The translations under genes and the position numbers were made by a program. A stretch of 64,000 bases of DNA, taken from Phyllobacterium bourgognense. Its GTDB lineage: Bacteria; Pseudomonadota; Alphaproteobacteria; Rhizobiales; Rhizobiaceae. The stretch lies in the NCBI RefSeq assembly GCF_003337575.1, contig NZ_QPJM01000003.1, positions 392,167 to 456,166 on the forward strand, in the 5' to 3' direction. Each line of letters starts with the position of its first letter. Within the stretch, counting starts at the first letter, position 1. The notes beneath the pieces were generated by a model that worked only from the letters and a program-made list of their open reading frames with translations, had not been told where the DNA came from and made no database searches. Below, piece after piece: positions 1 to 8,776 of this stretch.

Positions 1-1
1 G

Positions 2-97
2 ATCGTGCCGATCGCCATGGAAGAGAAGCTGCGCTTCGCTATCCGTGAAGGTGGCCGCACGGTTGGAGCAGGGATTGTTTCTTCGATTATCGAATAA
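2..97 (+). CDS. tuf: Elongation factor Tu, 3' end only
   Basis: Only the last 31 codons are in the window, in the frame that begins at base 2. They read [18 protein letters not shown] and end [10 protein letters not shown] before a TAA, which matches the C-terminal beta-barrel end of bacterial EF-Tu, the GTPase that brings aminoacyl-tRNA to the ribosome. Its place directly upstream of rpsJ is the classical str/S10 junction (rpsL-rpsG-fusA-tuf-rpsJ). The rest of the gene lies outside the window, so nothing can be said about its start or GTP-binding motifs. Confidence 0.95.
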
Positions 98-142
98 TCG
101 AAAAAACAAATCCCGGTTGCTACCAACCGAAACTAAAGGATT

Positions 143-160
143 GCGAGGCGAAAGCCTCGC
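143..160 (+). other. Hairpin in tuf-rpsJ gap
   Basis: GCGAGGC (143-149), a GAAA tetraloop, then GCCTCGC (154-160) form a perfect 7-bp stem with a GNRA loop. No T-run follows, so this is not a standard Rho-independent terminator. It may be a processing or stability element in the tuf-rpsJ transcript. Structure is seen; function is inferred. Confidence 0.5.
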
Positions 161-161
161 G

Positions 162-197
162 GCAGGTGCAGGCATCGTCTCGGCGATTGCTGTATAA
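162..197 (+). pseudogene. Possible second tuf 3'-end remnant
   Basis: This short in-frame stretch would read AGAGIVSAIAV and then TAA, closely echoing [11 protein letters not shown] plus stop at the end of the intact tuf 65 bases upstream. By eye about 23 of the last 33 bases agree, and most differences within the first six codons fall at third positions, as expected for diverged coding sequence. It could be a scar of recombination between two tuf copies. The match is short and may be chance. Confidence 0.3.
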
Positions 198-210
198 ATT
201 AAGGTTTTAT

Positions 211-241
211 GCAGAAGACGCCTGCTATTGGGCGTCTCTGC
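211..241 (+). promoter_or_regulatory. Hairpin in rpsJ leader
   Basis: GCAG, a bulged A and AGACGCC (211-222) pair with GGCGTCT and CTGC (231-241) to give an 11-bp stem. It ends about 20 bases before the rpsJ start codon, just before its ribosome binding site. S10 operons are regulated through leader RNA in other bacteria, so a regulatory role is plausible, but no known leader family was recognised. Confidence 0.4.
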
Positions 242-260
242 AAAACAAGGAAAAGATGAA

Positions 261-569
261 ATGAACGGTCAAAACATCCGCATTCGCCTCAAGGCGTTTG
301 ATCATCGGATCCTTGACGATTCGACGCGGGAGATCGTGTCGACTGCCAAGCGTACCGGTGCCAATGTGCGCGGACCGATCCCGCTTCCTACGCGGATCGA
401 GAAGTTCACGGTTAACCGCTCGCCGCATATCGACAAGAAAAGCCGCGAACAGTTCGAGATGCGCACTCATAAGCGTCTTCTCGATATCGTAGACCCAACC
501 CCGCAGACAGTTGACGCGCTGATGAAGCTCGATCTTTCCGCTGGTGTTGATGTCGAGATCAAGCTGTAA
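261..569 (+). CDS. rpsJ: 30S ribosomal protein S10
   Basis: The 102-residue product begins [19 protein letters not shown] and has the S10 hallmarks [14 protein letters not shown] and [14 protein letters not shown]10 sits in the 30S head and doubles as NusE in antitermination. I chose the ATG at 261 because it follows an AAGGAAAAG ribosome binding site and gives the normal family length; an upstream in-frame start at 228 would add 11 residues unlike S10. It is the first gene of the S10 cluster and is followed after 25 bases by rplC. Confidence 0.97.
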   Translation: MNGQNIRIRLKAFDHRILDDSTREIVSTAKRTGANVRGPIPLPTRIEKFTVNRSPHIDKKSREQFEMRTHKRLLDIVDPTPQTVDALMKLDLSAGVDVEIKL

Positions 570-594
570 GGCTTGAGGACGGAAGGACGAACCG

Positions 595-1347
595 ATGCGT
601 TCAGGTGTAATTGCACAGAAGCTGGGCATGACTCGCGTCTACAACGACGCAGGTGAGCATGTGCCGGTGACAGTACTCCGGATGGAGAATTGTCAGGTTG
701 TGGCTCAGCGTACAGTCGAGAAGAATGGCTACACTGCCGTTCAGCTCGGTGTAGGTCTGGCCAAGGTAAAGAATACGACGAAGAGCTTGCGCGGTCATTT
801 CGCGACGGCTTCAGTCGAGCCAAAGGCTAAAGTCGCGGAATTCCGCGTCTCGGTCGACAATCTTCTCGATGTCGGCGTTGAGATCACAGCCGAACATTAC
901 GTTGCCGGCCAGAAGGTCGATGTGACTGGTACTTCTATCGGTAAGGGTTTTGCCGGTTCCATGAAGCGTCATAACTTCGGCGGTCACCGCGCAACGCACG
1001 GTAACTCGGTCACCCACCGCGCTCACGGTTCTACCGGTCAGCGTCAGGATCCGGGCAAGGTGTTCAAGGGCAAGAAAATGGCCGGTCATATGGGTTCGAC
1101 CCGTATCACCACACAGAACATCGAAGTCGTTTCGACTGACCTCGATCGTGGCCTTATTCTGGTTCGTGGTGCTGTTCCTGGTTCCAAGGGTGCATGGATA
1201 CTGGTACGCGATGCCGTCAAGGAAGCGCTGCCGGACAATGCTCCCAAGCCAGCTGGTCTCCGGGCGCTTGCAGTCGACGAGGCCGCAAACATTGAAGCAG
1301 CCGTGTCTGATGCAGAAGTCGCACAGGCAACCGAGGGAGCCGAATAA
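595..1347 (+). CDS. rplC: 50S ribosomal protein L3
   Basis: The product has 250 residues and starts [16 protein letters not shown]. The central loop that reaches toward the peptidyl transferase centre is visible as [15 protein letters not shown], followed by [21 protein letters not shown]3 is one of the early assembly proteins of the 50S subunit. The last 30 or so residues (after about 215) form an alanine/glutamate-rich tail absent from the E. coli protein, a common alphaproteobacterial extension. Its TAA shares one base with the rplD ATG. Confidence 0.97.
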   Translation: MRSGVIAQKLGMTRVYNDAGEHVPVTVLRMENCQVVAQRTVEKNGYTAVQLGVGLAKVKNTTKSLRGHFATASVEPKAKVAEFRVSVDNLLDVGVEITAEHYVAGQKVDVTGTSIGKGFAGSMKRHNFGGHRATHGNSVTHRAHGSTGQRQDPGKVFKGKKMAGHMGSTRITTQNIEVVSTDLDRGLILVRGAVPGSKGAWILVRDAVKEALPDNAPKPAGLRALAVDEAANIEAAVSDAEVAQATEGAE

Positions 1348-1967
1348 TGGACCTTTCGATCACAACACTTGAAGGCAAAGAAGCCGGCAAGGTGAAACTC
1401 TCCGAGGAGATTTTCGGTCTTGAGCCGCGCGACGATATCCTTCAGCGCATGGTCCGTTACCAGCTTGCTCGCAAGCAGCAGGGCACGCACAAGGCAAAGG
1501 GCCGTTCGGAAATCGCACGGACCGGCGCCAAGATGTACAAGCAGAAGGGTACGGGCCGCGCCCGTCACCATTCGGCACGTGCTCCGCAGTTCCGCGGCGG
1601 TGGTAAGGCTCACGGTCCGGTTGTTCACAGCCACGATCATGACCTGCCGAAGAAGGTGCGTGCACTTGCACTTCGTCATGCCCTGTCCGCCAAGGTAAAG
1701 GCTTCCGACCTGATCATCATCGACGATCTTCTGTCGGCTGAAGCCAAGACCAAGGTACTTGTTTCGCAGTTCGCCAAGCTTGGCCTGGAAAATGCGCTTC
1801 TCATCGGCGGTGCCGAGATCGATGCGAATTTCCGCCGTGCCGCTTCGAACATCCCGAACATCGATGTTCTGCCAATTCAGGGCATCAATGTTTACGACAT
1901 CCTGCGTCGTGGCAAGCTCGTGCTTTCCAAGGCAGCAGTTGAAGCTCTCGAGGAGCGTTTCAAATGA
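1347..1967 (+). CDS. rplD: 50S ribosomal protein L4
   Basis: The 206-residue product has the L4 exit-tunnel loop, visible as [19 protein letters not shown] and [12 protein letters not shown] (about residues 52-85), inside the globular L4 fold. L4 contacts 23S rRNA and, in E. coli, represses its own S10 operon; whether it does so here is unknown. The start overlaps the rplC stop by one base and the stop overlaps the rplW start in ATGA, so translation of the three genes is probably coupled. Confidence 0.97.
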   Translation: MDLSITTLEGKEAGKVKLSEEIFGLEPRDDILQRMVRYQLARKQQGTHKAKGRSEIARTGAKMYKQKGTGRARHHSARAPQFRGGGKAHGPVVHSHDHDLPKKVRALALRHALSAKVKASDLIIIDDLLSAEAKTKVLVSQFAKLGLENALLIGGAEIDANFRRAASNIPNIDVLPIQGINVYDILRRGKLVLSKAAVEALEERFK

Positions 1968-2257
1968 CTGATCTTCGCCACTACGACGTGATCGTCAGCC
2001 CGGTCATTACCGAGAAGTCGACCCTGGTTTCCGAACATAACCAGGTCGTCTTCAACGTAGCCAAGAAGGCAACGAAGCCGGAAATCAAGGCTGCAGTCGA
2101 AGCGCTGTTTCGCGTGAAGGTTACTGCAGTCAATACAGCTGTGCGCAAAGGCAAGGTGAAGCGGTTCCGCGGCATCGTCGGGCGCCAGAGTGATGTCAAG
2201 AAAGCAGTCGTGACGCTTGCCGAAGGGCAGTCGATCGATGTTTCGACTGGTCTCTGA
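1964..2257 (+). CDS. rplW: 50S ribosomal protein L23
   Basis: The 97-residue product carries the L23 signature [19 protein letters not shown] near its N terminus and [14 protein letters not shown] in the loop that lies near the tunnel exit. L23 is the docking site for trigger factor and SRP on the ribosome. The gene overlaps rplD by four bases (ATGA), and rplB follows after 20 bases with its own ribosome binding site. Confidence 0.97.
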   Translation: MTDLRHYDVIVSPVITEKSTLVSEHNQVVFNVAKKATKPEIKAAVEALFRVKVTAVNTAVRKGKVKRFRGIVGRQSDVKKAVVTLAEGQSIDVSTGL

Positions 2258-2277
2258 GGGGCCGTGGAGTAAAGACA

Positions 2278-3111
2278 ATGGCACTCAAACATTATAATCC
2301 AACCACACCAAGCCAGCGTCAGTTGGTCATCGTGGACCGTTCGGAGCTTTACAAGGGCAAGCCTGTCAAGGCCTTGACTGAAGGTCTGTCGTCAAAGGGT
2401 GGTCGTAACAACACCGGTCGCATTACCGTGCGTTTCCAGGGTGGCGGGCACAAGCGCACATACCGCTTCGTTGACTTCAAGCGTCGCAAGCATGACGTGG
2501 CTGCCAAGGTCGAGCGGCTTGAATACGATCCGAACCGGACCGCATTCATCGCGCTCATCCGCTACGAAGACGGTGAGCTGAGCTACATCCTGGCGCCGCA
2601 GCGTCTGGCCGTTGGCGACAGCGTTATCGCTGGCGCGCAGACGGACGTGAAGCCGGGCAATGCCATGCCTCTGCAGGCTATGCCGGTCGGCACCATCATC
2701 CACAATGTGGAGATGAAGCCGGGCAAGGGCGGTCAGATCGCTCGCTCCGCCGGTACGTATGCGCAGCTCGTCGGCCGCGACCAGGGCATGGCAATCCTTC
2801 GCCTGAACTCAGGTGAACAGCGCCTCGTGCACGGTTCGTGCTTTGCCACGGTCGGTGCGGTATCGAACCCTGACCATGGCAACATCAACCTTGGTAAGGC
2901 AGGTCGCAGCCGTTGGCTCGGTCAGCGCCCGCACAATCGTGGTGTTACCATGAACCCGGTCGATCACCCCCACGGTGGTGGTGAAGGCCGTACGTCAGGC
3001 GGACGTCATCCGGTTACTCCGTGGGGCAAACCCACGAAGGGCAAGAAGACGCGCTCCAACAAGTCGACGGACAAGTTCATCGCTCGTTCGCGTCATCAGC
3101 GCAAGAAGTAA
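2278..3111 (+). CDS. rplB: 50S ribosomal protein L2
   Basis: The 277-residue product begins [17 protein letters not shown] and has the universal L2 C-terminal signature [14 protein letters not shown], whose histidine is near the peptidyl transferase centre. The N-terminal RNA-binding OB fold (residues about 40-120) and SH3-like barrel follow the usual order. L2 is needed for subunit association and peptidyl transfer. rpsS follows after 15 bases in the same operon. Confidence 0.98.
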   Translation: MALKHYNPTTPSQRQLVIVDRSELYKGKPVKALTEGLSSKGGRNNTGRITVRFQGGGHKRTYRFVDFKRRKHDVAAKVERLEYDPNRTAFIALIRYEDGELSYILAPQRLAVGDSVIAGAQTDVKPGNAMPLQAMPVGTIIHNVEMKPGKGGQIARSAGTYAQLVGRDQGMAILRLNSGEQRLVHGSCFATVGAVSNPDHGNINLGKAGRSRWLGQRPHNRGVTMNPVDHPHGGGEGRTSGGRHPVTPWGKPTKGKKTRSNKSTDKFIARSRHQRKK

Positions 3112-3126
3112 GAGAGGTAGTCTGAA

Positions 3127-3405
3127 ATGGCTCGTTCAGTTTGGAAAGGCCCGTTCATCGATGGCTATCTTCTCAAGAAGGCTGAGAAGGTACGTGAGGG
3201 CGGTCGCAGTGAAGTTATCAAGATCTGGAGCCGTCGCTCCACGATCCTGCCGCAGTTCGTCGGTCTGACCTTCGGCGTGTACAACGGTAACAAGCATGTT
3301 CCGGTTTCGGTCAACGAAGAGATGATCGGACACAAGTTTGGTGAATTCGCTCCGACGCGTACCTATTACGGGCACGGCGCGGACAAGAAGGCGAAGAGGA
3401 AATAA
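3127..3405 (+). CDS. rpsS: 30S ribosomal protein S19
   Basis: The product is 92 residues, begins [16 protein letters not shown] and contains the S19 motif [20 protein letters not shown] and then [16 protein letters not shown]19 binds 16S rRNA in the 30S head with S13. The gene is spaced two bases from rplV, as usual for the S10 operon order L2-S19-L22-S3. Confidence 0.98.
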   Translation: MARSVWKGPFIDGYLLKKAEKVREGGRSEVIKIWSRRSTILPQFVGLTFGVYNGNKHVPVSVNEEMIGHKFGEFAPTRTYYGHGADKKAKRK

Positions 3406-3407
3406 CG

Positions 3408-3797
3408 ATGGGCAAGGCTAAGGCTCCGCGCCAGCTTAAGGACAACGAGGCGAAAGCCGTTGCCCGCACGCTCCGCATCAGCCCTCAGAAGCTTAATCTG
3501 GTGGCTGCTCTTATTCGTGGCAAGAAGGTCAACGCCGCTCTTGCCGACCTGGAATTTTCGCGCAAGCGCATTGCAGGCACGGTGAAAAAGACTCTCGAAT
3601 CGGCTATCGCCAACGCAGAAAACAACCACGACCTGGATGTTGATACGCTGGTTGTTGCTGAAGCCTATGTAGGCAAGTCAGTCGTGATGAAGCGCTTCCA
3701 TGTTCGTGGTCGCGGTCGTGCAAGCCGGATCGAGAAGCCATTCTCGCATCTGACGATCGTCGTTCGCGAAGCTGAGGAAAAAGGGGAGGCCGCATAA
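3408..3797 (+). CDS. rplV: 50S ribosomal protein L22
   Basis: The product has 129 residues, with the L22 core [17 protein letters not shown] at residues 25-41 and the beta-hairpin that lines the exit tunnel near [17 protein letters not shown]-like residues ([15 protein letters not shown] seen). L22 is a macrolide-resistance locus in other bacteria; the loop looks ordinary here. Its TAA shares one base with the rpsC ATG, implying coupled translation. Confidence 0.97.
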   Translation: MGKAKAPRQLKDNEAKAVARTLRISPQKLNLVAALIRGKKVNAALADLEFSRKRIAGTVKKTLESAIANAENNHDLDVDTLVVAEAYVGKSVVMKRFHVRGRGRASRIEKPFSHLTIVVREAEEKGEAA

Positions 3798-4507
3798 TGG
3801 GCCAGAAGATTAATCCGATTGGCTTCCGCCTCGGCATCAACCGCACCTGGGACTCGCGTTGGTACGCGAATACCGGTGAATACGGCAAACTGCTGCACGA
3901 AGACCTGAAGATCCGCAAGTATCTGATGGACGAACTGAAGCAGGCAGCCATCTCCAAGGTGGTCATCGAGCGTCCGCACAAGAAGTGCCGCGTCACGATC
4001 CATGCTGCACGTCCGGGTCTGATCATCGGCAAGAAGGGCGCCGATATCGAGAAGTTGCGCCGCAAGCTGTCAGAAATGACCAATGGCGACACAACGCTCA
4101 ATATCGTTGAAGTCCGCAAGCCGGAAACAGACGCAGTTCTCGTTGCGCAGTCTATCGCTCAGCAGCTGGAACGTCGTGTTGCTTTCCGCCGTGCCATGAA
4201 GCGTGCCGTTCAATCGGCAATGCGTCTTGGTGCAGAAGGCATTCGTATCAATTGCTCGGGCCGTCTCGGCGGTGCGGAAATTGCGCGTATGGAATGGTAC
4301 CGTGAAGGCCGCGTGCCTTTGCATACCCTTCGTGCCGATATCGATTACGGAACTGCTGAAGCACACACTGCCTACGGCATTTGCGGCGTCAAGGTCTGGG
4401 TCTTCAAGGGCGAAATCCTTGAGCATGATCCAATGGCTTCCGAACGCCGCGCTGTTGAAGGTGATGCCAGCCATCAGGGTTCGGGCCGTCGCCGCGAAAA
4501 CGCTTAA
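3797..4507 (+). CDS. rpsC: 30S ribosomal protein S3
   Basis: The 236-residue product starts [13 protein letters not shown]. The type II KH domain shows the [14 protein letters not shown] loop (residues about 72-85), and the C-terminal domain shows [16 protein letters not shown]3 forms part of the mRNA entry channel and helicase of the 30S subunit. The tail past residue 210 is short and basic (GSGRRREN). It begins on the last base of rplV; rplP follows after 40 bases. Confidence 0.98.
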   Translation: MGQKINPIGFRLGINRTWDSRWYANTGEYGKLLHEDLKIRKYLMDELKQAAISKVVIERPHKKCRVTIHAARPGLIIGKKGADIEKLRRKLSEMTNGDTTLNIVEVRKPETDAVLVAQSIAQQLERRVAFRRAMKRAVQSAMRLGAEGIRINCSGRLGGAEIARMEWYREGRVPLHTLRADIDYGTAEAHTAYGICGVKVWVFKGEILEHDPMASERRAVEGDASHQGSGRRRENA

Positions 4508-4547
4508 ATAGCGTCTTTCGGAAACGAGAATTTTGGAGTAGAGAACA

Positions 4548-4961
4548 ATGCTGCAGCCTAAGCGCACAAAGTTCCGCAAGCAGTTCAAGGGCCGTATCCA
4601 CGGCGCATCGAAGGGCGGCACGGACCTTAATTTTGGTGCTTTCGGCCTGAAGGCCCTCGAGCCGAACCGCGTTACCGCGCGTGAGATCGAAGCCGCTCGC
4701 CGTGCAATTACCCGTCACATGAAACGTGCCGGTCGTGTGTGGATCCGGATTTTCCCGGATGTGCCGGTCACATCGAAGCCTACTGAAGTCCGCATGGGTA
4801 AAGGTAAGGGTTCGGTTGACTATTGGGCATCCCGTGTCGCGCCAGGCCGTGTCATGTTCGAGCTCGACGGAGTTTCGGAAGAAACTGCTCGTGAAGCCCT
4901 CCGTCTCGGAGCGGCCAAGCTTTCGGTCAAGACGCGCTTTATTCAGCGCATCGCAGAATAA
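4548..4961 (+). CDS. rplP: 50S ribosomal protein L16
   Basis: The product is 137 residues, beginning [16 protein letters not shown], with the L16 motifs [29 protein letters not shown] and a C-terminal [12 protein letters not shown]16 organises the A-site region of the 50S subunit. A GGAG ribosome binding site lies before the ATG. The downstream gene rpmC begins 12 bases after the stop. Confidence 0.98.
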   Translation: MLQPKRTKFRKQFKGRIHGASKGGTDLNFGAFGLKALEPNRVTAREIEAARRAITRHMKRAGRVWIRIFPDVPVTSKPTEVRMGKGKGSVDYWASRVAPGRVMFELDGVSEETAREALRLGAAKLSVKTRFIQRIAE

Positions 4962-4973
4962 GGGGTGGATGTC

Positions 4974-5174
4974 ATGAAATCCGCAGAAGTCCGGGCCTTG
5001 AGCCTCGATCAGTTGAATGAAGAGTTGGGTTCCCTGAAGAAAGAGCAGTTCAACCTGCGCTTCCAGAAGGCAACCGGCCAGTTGGAAAAAACCGCTCGCG
5101 TCCGGCAGATCCGCCGTGATATTGCGCGCATCAAGACTGTCGCCCGCCAAAAAGCGGTCGAGAGCAAGGCTTAA
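4974..5174 (+). CDS. rpmC: 50S ribosomal protein L29
   Basis: The product is a 66-residue two-helix protein, beginning [18 protein letters not shown] and containing the L29 signature [34 protein letters not shown] prefer the ATG at 4974, placed after AGGGGTGG, over the in-frame GTG at 4965, which lies inside that ribosome binding site. L29 is near the tunnel exit next to L23. rpsQ follows after 11 bases. Confidence 0.95.
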   Translation: MKSAEVRALSLDQLNEELGSLKKEQFNLRFQKATGQLEKTARVRQIRRDIARIKTVARQKAVESKA

Positions 5175-5185
5175 GGAAGAAAACC

Positions 5186-5428
5186 ATGCCTAAACGCATT
5201 CTGCAGGGCGTTGTCGTGAGCGACAAAAACGACAAGACCGTTGTGGTCAAGGTCGAGCGGCGCTATTCGCACCCGCTCCTCCAGAAGACTGTGCGCCAGT
5301 CCAAGAAGTACAAGGCGCACGATGAGAGCAACCAGTTCAAGGTTGGCGATATGGTTTCCATCGAGGAATCCAAGCCGATTTCGAAAGACAAATGCTGGGT
5401 TGTCGTAACCGACGCCCCCGCAAGTTAA
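5186..5428 (+). CDS. rpsQ: 30S ribosomal protein S17
   Basis: The product is 80 residues, beginning [25 protein letters not shown], an OB-fold protein with the S17 signature [20 protein letters not shown]17 is an early-binding 30S protein. In E. coli this is the last gene of the S10 operon, and here too it is followed by an unusually long 160-base gap before rplN. Confidence 0.97.
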   Translation: MPKRILQGVVVSDKNDKTVVVKVERRYSHPLLQKTVRQSKKYKAHDESNQFKVGDMVSIEESKPISKDKCWVVVTDAPAS

Positions 5429-5441
5429 GTAACTATCTGAC

Positions 5442-5534
5442 TTGCTGCGCGGTGCGCAGCAAAACTCTGAATGGCTCATAATCCTTTCCAAAAATCGAAG
5501 TGATTTTTGGGGTTATGAGCGAAAGACGCAGCAA
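5442..5534 (+). promoter_or_regulatory. Structured rpsQ-rplN junction with alternative pairings
   Basis: The 160-base gap holds TTGCTGCGC (5442-5450), GCGCAGCAA (5454-5462) and a second CGCAGCAA (5527-5534). The first arm can pair with either partner, so the two helices are mutually exclusive; the long-range form encloses another hairpin (5474-5520). This resembles the layout of an attenuator, at the point where the spc operon begins in other bacteria. No clear promoter was recognised. Pairing potential is seen; regulation is inferred. Confidence 0.4.
5474..5520. repeat. Palindromic intergenic element
   Basis: GCTCATAA (5474-5481) pairs with TTATGAGC (5513-5520), and inside it CCAAAAATC (5488-5496) pairs with GATTTTTGG (5502-5510), leaving a five-base loop. 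From memory, palindromes with ends like GCATGATC and GATCATGC and an AAAATC/GATTTT core are dispersed in rhizobial and Brucella-like genomes, and this looks like a diverged copy. Family membership needs a genome-wide search. Confidence 0.55.
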
Positions 5535-5588
5535 TCGCGAGGGGCAAGGAAAGCCCAGTCCGGTTGAACAAGAAGAAGGCGGCTAGTC

Positions 5589-5957
5589 ATGATTCAGATG
5601 CAAACAAACCTCGACGTCGCGGATAATTCCGGCGCACGTCGTGTCATGTGCATCAAGGTGCTGGGCGGCTCGAAGCGGAAATATGCTTCGGTCGGCGACA
5701 TTATTGTCGTTTCGATCAAGGAAGCAATTCCGCGCGGCCGTGTGAAAAAGGGTGACGTGATGAAGGCGGTGGTTGTTCGTACCGCCAAGGACATCCGTCG
5801 CGCAGATGGTAGCGTTATTCGTTTCGACAAGAACGCTGCTGTCCTGATCGACAACAAGAAAGAGCCTATCGGCACCCGTATCTTCGGACCGGTTCCGCGC
5901 GAACTTCGCGCAAAGAGCCACATGAAGATCATCTCGCTGGCTCCAGAAGTATTGTAA
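5589..5957 (+). CDS. rplN: 50S ribosomal protein L14
   Basis: The 122-residue product begins [27 protein letters not shown], the canonical L14 start, and contains [15 protein letters not shown] and [14 protein letters not shown]14 lies at the subunit interface and contacts 16S rRNA and RsfS. It is the first gene after the structured junction, which fits it being the head of an spc-type transcription unit. rplX follows after 10 bases. Confidence 0.98.
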   Translation: MIQMQTNLDVADNSGARRVMCIKVLGGSKRKYASVGDIIVVSIKEAIPRGRVKKGDVMKAVVVRTAKDIRRADGSVIRFDKNAAVLIDNKKEPIGTRIFGPVPRELRAKSHMKIISLAPEVL

Positions 5958-5967
5958 GGAGCAGACG

Positions 5968-6279
5968 ATGCAGAAGATCCGTAAAGGCGACCGCGTTGTC
6001 GTTCTAGCTGGTAAGGACAAGGGCCGTACCGGCGAAGTAATCAAAGTTTTGCCGAAGGACGAGCAGGCGCTCGTTCGCGGCGTTAATCTTGTAAAGCGTC
6101 ACCAGAAGCAGACACAGACCCAGGAAGCCGGCATCATTTCGAAAGAAGCGCCGCTCCATCTGTCGAACATTGCTATCGCCGACAAGGATGGAAAGCCGAC
6201 CCGCGTTGGCTTCAAGATCCTCGAGGACGGCAAGAAGGTACGTGTAGCAAAGCGTTCAGGAGATCTGATCGATGGCTGA
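5968..6279 (+). CDS. rplX: 50S ribosomal protein L24
   Basis: The product is 103 residues with an N-terminal KOW motif ([21 protein letters not shown]) and the [11 protein letters not shown] segment typical of L24, an assembly initiator near the tunnel exit. Its stop lies inside rplE: the two genes overlap by eight bases, so re-initiation probably couples them. Confidence 0.97.
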   Translation: MQKIRKGDRVVVLAGKDKGRTGEVIKVLPKDEQALVRGVNLVKRHQKQTQTQEAGIISKEAPLHLSNIAIADKDGKPTRVGFKILEDGKKVRVAKRSGDLIDG

Positions 6280-6829
6280 TGCAAAGATCGAACCCCGTCT
6301 GAAGAAGCAGTACCTGGAAGTGGTACGTAAGGCGCTTCTCGAGGAGTTCAAATACGACAACGAGATGCAGATCCCGCGCATCACCAAAGTTGTTCTCAAC
6401 ATGGGTGTGGGCGAGGCAACTGCCGACTCCAAGAAGCCAACTGTCGCAGCTGAAGATCTGGCATTGATTGCCGGCCAGAAGGCGGTTATTACCCGTGCGC
6501 GCAATTCGATCGCAACCTTCAAGGTTCGTGAGAATATGCCGATCGGAACGAAGGTCACTCTTCGCAAAGAGCGCATGTATGAATTCATCGATCGCCTGAT
6601 CAACATCGCGCTTCCGCGCGTTCGAGATTTCCGCGGTCTGAACCCGAAGAGCTTTGACGGTCGTGGCAACTTCGCCATGGGCATCAAGGAGCACATTGTG
6701 TTCCCGGAAATCAACTACGACAAGGTTGATCAGATCTGGGGCATGGACATCATCGTTTGTACGACTGCAAAAACGGATGATGAAGCACGCGCTCTCCTGC
6801 GCGCCTTCAACTTCCCTTTCCGCCAGTAA
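6272..6829 (+). CDS. rplE: 50S ribosomal protein L5
   Basis: The 185-residue product carries the L5 signatures [32 protein letters not shown] and [17 protein letters not shown]5 binds 5S rRNA and forms an intersubunit bridge with S13. It starts eight bases before the rplX stop. rpsN begins 25 bases after its stop. Confidence 0.98.
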   Translation: MADAKIEPRLKKQYLEVVRKALLEEFKYDNEMQIPRITKVVLNMGVGEATADSKKPTVAAEDLALIAGQKAVITRARNSIATFKVRENMPIGTKVTLRKERMYEFIDRLINIALPRVRDFRGLNPKSFDGRGNFAMGIKEHIVFPEINYDKVDQIWGMDIIVCTTAKTDDEARALLRAFNFPFRQ

Positions 6830-6854
6830 CGGCAAGCGTAGCGAGGTATTTGAA

Positions 6855-7160
6855 ATGGCAAAGACGAGCGCAGTCGAAAAGAACAAGCGCCGCGGTCTTC
6901 TGGTAAAGCGTTTCGCTGCAAAGCGTTCGCGCCTGAAGGCTGTCGTGATGAATCAGTCGCTTCCTCTGGATGAGCGCTTCCGCGCGACCATCCAGCTGGC
7001 AGAGCTGCCACGCAATTCCGCCAAGGTTCGTATTCGCAATCGTTGCGAAGTTTCGGGCCGTCCGCGCGGTTATTACCGCAAGATCAAAATGTCGCGTATC
7101 GCATTGCGCCAGCTGGGTTCGCTCGGCCAGGTGCCTGGCATCGTGAAGTCGAGCTGGTAA
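6855..7160 (+). CDS. rpsN: 30S ribosomal protein S14, zinc-free type
   Basis: The product is 101 residues starting [16 protein letters not shown]. It is the long form of S14 with no CXXC pairs: only a single cysteine is present ([15 protein letters not shown]), so it does not bind zinc. The ATG at 6855 is chosen because the reading frame extends far into rplE without a sensible start and the region from 6855 matches full-length S14. rpsH follows after 12 bases. Confidence 0.97.
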   Translation: MAKTSAVEKNKRRGLLVKRFAAKRSRLKAVVMNQSLPLDERFRATIQLAELPRNSAKVRIRNRCEVSGRPRGYYRKIKMSRIALRQLGSLGQVPGIVKSSW

Positions 7161-7172
7161 GGGAGAAGACAG

Positions 7173-7571
7173 ATGTCTATGACAGATCCTCTCGGCGATA
7201 TGCTGACCCGTATCCGTAACGCAACCATGCGCAAGAAGGGCAAGGTTTCGACCCCGGCCTCCAAGCTGCGCGCCCGCGTTCTGGATGTTCTTCAGGCTGA
7301 AGGCTATATCCGCGGATACAGCCAGGTTGATTTCGACAACGGCAAGTCCGAGATTGAAATCGAACTGAAGTATTTTGAGAACGTGCCGGTGATCCGCGAG
7401 ATCACCCGTATTTCGAAGCCTGGCCGTCGCGTTTACGTTTCGGTCAAGTCGATCCCGCAGGTTGCGAACGGACTTGGTATTTCGATCCTGTCGACGCCGA
7501 AGGGCGTCATGGCAGACCACGAGGCACGTGAACAGAATGTCGGCGGCGAACTGCTCTGCCGTATATTCTAA
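7173..7571 (+). CDS. rpsH: 30S ribosomal protein S8
   Basis: The product is 132 residues beginning [17 protein letters not shown], with the C-terminal RNA-binding motif [18 protein letters not shown] and the end [10 protein letters not shown]8 binds the central domain of 16S rRNA and in E. coli is the autogenous repressor of the spc operon. No obvious S8-binding copy was identified here by eye. Confidence 0.98.
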   Translation: MSMTDPLGDMLTRIRNATMRKKGKVSTPASKLRARVLDVLQAEGYIRGYSQVDFDNGKSEIEIELKYFENVPVIREITRISKPGRRVYVSVKSIPQVANGLGISILSTPKGVMADHEAREQNVGGELLCRIF

Positions 7572-7595
7572 GCACCGGCTTGAAAGGTTTGAAAA

Positions 7596-8129
7596 ATGTC
7601 TCGTATCGGTAAAAAACCAGTGGCAGTCCCGCAAGGCGTAACAGCCAGCGTAGACGGCCAGACCATCAAGGCCAAAGGCCCGAAGGGTGAACTCAGCTTC
7701 GTCGCCAACGACGATGTTGTAGTCAAGTTCGAAGACGGTGCTGTCAGCGTCAATCCGCGTGACAACACCAAGGTTGCTCGTTCGAAGTGGGGCATGAGCC
7801 GCACCATGGTCGTTAACATCTTCACGGGTGTTAAGGACGGCTTCGAAAAGCGCCTGGAAATCAGCGGCGTCGGCTATCGTGCGGCAATGCAGGGCAAGAA
7901 CCTGCAGCTGTCGCTCGGCTTCAGCCATGAAGTTGTCTACAAGGTGCCGGAAGGCATCACTGTTGCCGTACCGAAGCCGACGGAAATCGTCGTGACCGGT
8001 ATCGACAAGCAGCAGGTTGGCCAGGTAGCAGCCGAGATTCGCGAATATCGGAGCCCGGAGCCTTACAAGGGCAAGGGCGTGAAATATGCGGGCGAGAAGA
8101 TCGTTCGTAAAGAAGGTAAGAAGAAGTAA
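7596..8129 (+). CDS. rplF: 50S ribosomal protein L6
   Basis: The product is 177 residues, starting [15 protein letters not shown], and has two repeated L6 domains; the second carries [16 protein letters not shown], the family signature near the C terminus. L6 supports the GTPase-associated region with the sarcin-ricin loop. Flanked by rpsH (24-base gap) and rplR (12-base gap). Confidence 0.98.
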   Translation: MSRIGKKPVAVPQGVTASVDGQTIKAKGPKGELSFVANDDVVVKFEDGAVSVNPRDNTKVARSKWGMSRTMVVNIFTGVKDGFEKRLEISGVGYRAAMQGKNLQLSLGFSHEVVYKVPEGITVAVPKPTEIVVTGIDKQQVGQVAAEIREYRSPEPYKGKGVKYAGEKIVRKEGKKK

Positions 8130-8141
8130 GGAATTCGTGTC

Positions 8142-8504
8142 ATGGCATCGCCGAAAGAAATCATTCAGCGTCGCGCTTCGCGTGTTCGCCGCCAGCTCAA
8201 GGCGGTTGCCGGTGACCGTCCGCGGCTCAGCGTCCACCGTTCTTCGAAGAATATCTATGCGCAGGTCATCGACGATGCGCGTGGTCATACAATTGCATCC
8301 GCATCCACTCTCGAAGCTGACCTCAAGGGTCAGCTGAAGACCGGTGCAGATTCGGACGCAGCGGCATTGATCGGCAAGCTCGTTGCAGAGCGCGCTGTTA
8401 AAGCCGGCATCAAGGAAGTTGTCTTCGATCGTGGCGCCTACATTTACCACGGCCGTGTCAAGGCACTTGCTGAAGCTGCCCGTGAAGCAGGTCTTAGCTT
8501 CTAA
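8142..8504 (+). CDS. rplR: 50S ribosomal protein L18
   Basis: The 120-residue product has the L18 pattern [18 protein letters not shown], an alanine-rich middle and [25 protein letters not shown] at the end. L18 binds 5S rRNA with L5. The stop is followed by a 356-base gap before rpsE, unusual inside an spc operon. Confidence 0.98.
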   Translation: MASPKEIIQRRASRVRRQLKAVAGDRPRLSVHRSSKNIYAQVIDDARGHTIASASTLEADLKGQLKTGADSDAAALIGKLVAERAVKAGIKEVVFDRGAYIYHGRVKALAEAAREAGLSF

Positions 8505-8641
8505 GACCTACCGTTCACGCCATGGCGGCCTGCAAATGGCGTTTTTCTGCGATCCGGTGCTCACGTACCAAATGTACGCTGCGCTCCGGTTCTCGAAAAC
8601 CACCATTTTCGGCTCGCCCTGACCTGAACAGACACACAAGC

Positions 8642-8729
8642 CTTATGACCTGGTCGTAGGGTAAAGAATATCGAAGTCCGGAACTGCAGGGGCTCGCCTC
8701 TTGCAAGCCGGACTTCGATAGCGCATAAG
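8642..8729. repeat. Long inverted repeat in rplR-rpsE gap
   Basis: TATCGAAGTCCGG (8669-8681) is matched perfectly by CCGGACTTCGATA (8708-8720), with outer arms CTTATG (8642-8647) and CATAAG (8724-8729). The loop is 26 bases. No T-run follows. It may be a dispersed palindromic repeat or an RNA processing site. Confidence 0.6.
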
Positions 8730-8776
8730 CCCCCCTGAACCGGACGGTTTGCGGGAATTCTGCGCAACAAGGACCG

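Noticed and set aside
225-629. Frame on the - strand over rpsJ and its leader
   Set aside because: It is antisense to rpsJ, which is a certain gene, and its translation matches no family; it is a shadow frame.
6807-8450. 547-codon frame on the - strand over rpsN-rplR
   Set aside because: It runs antisense to four unmistakable ribosomal protein genes; its length follows from their codon bias.
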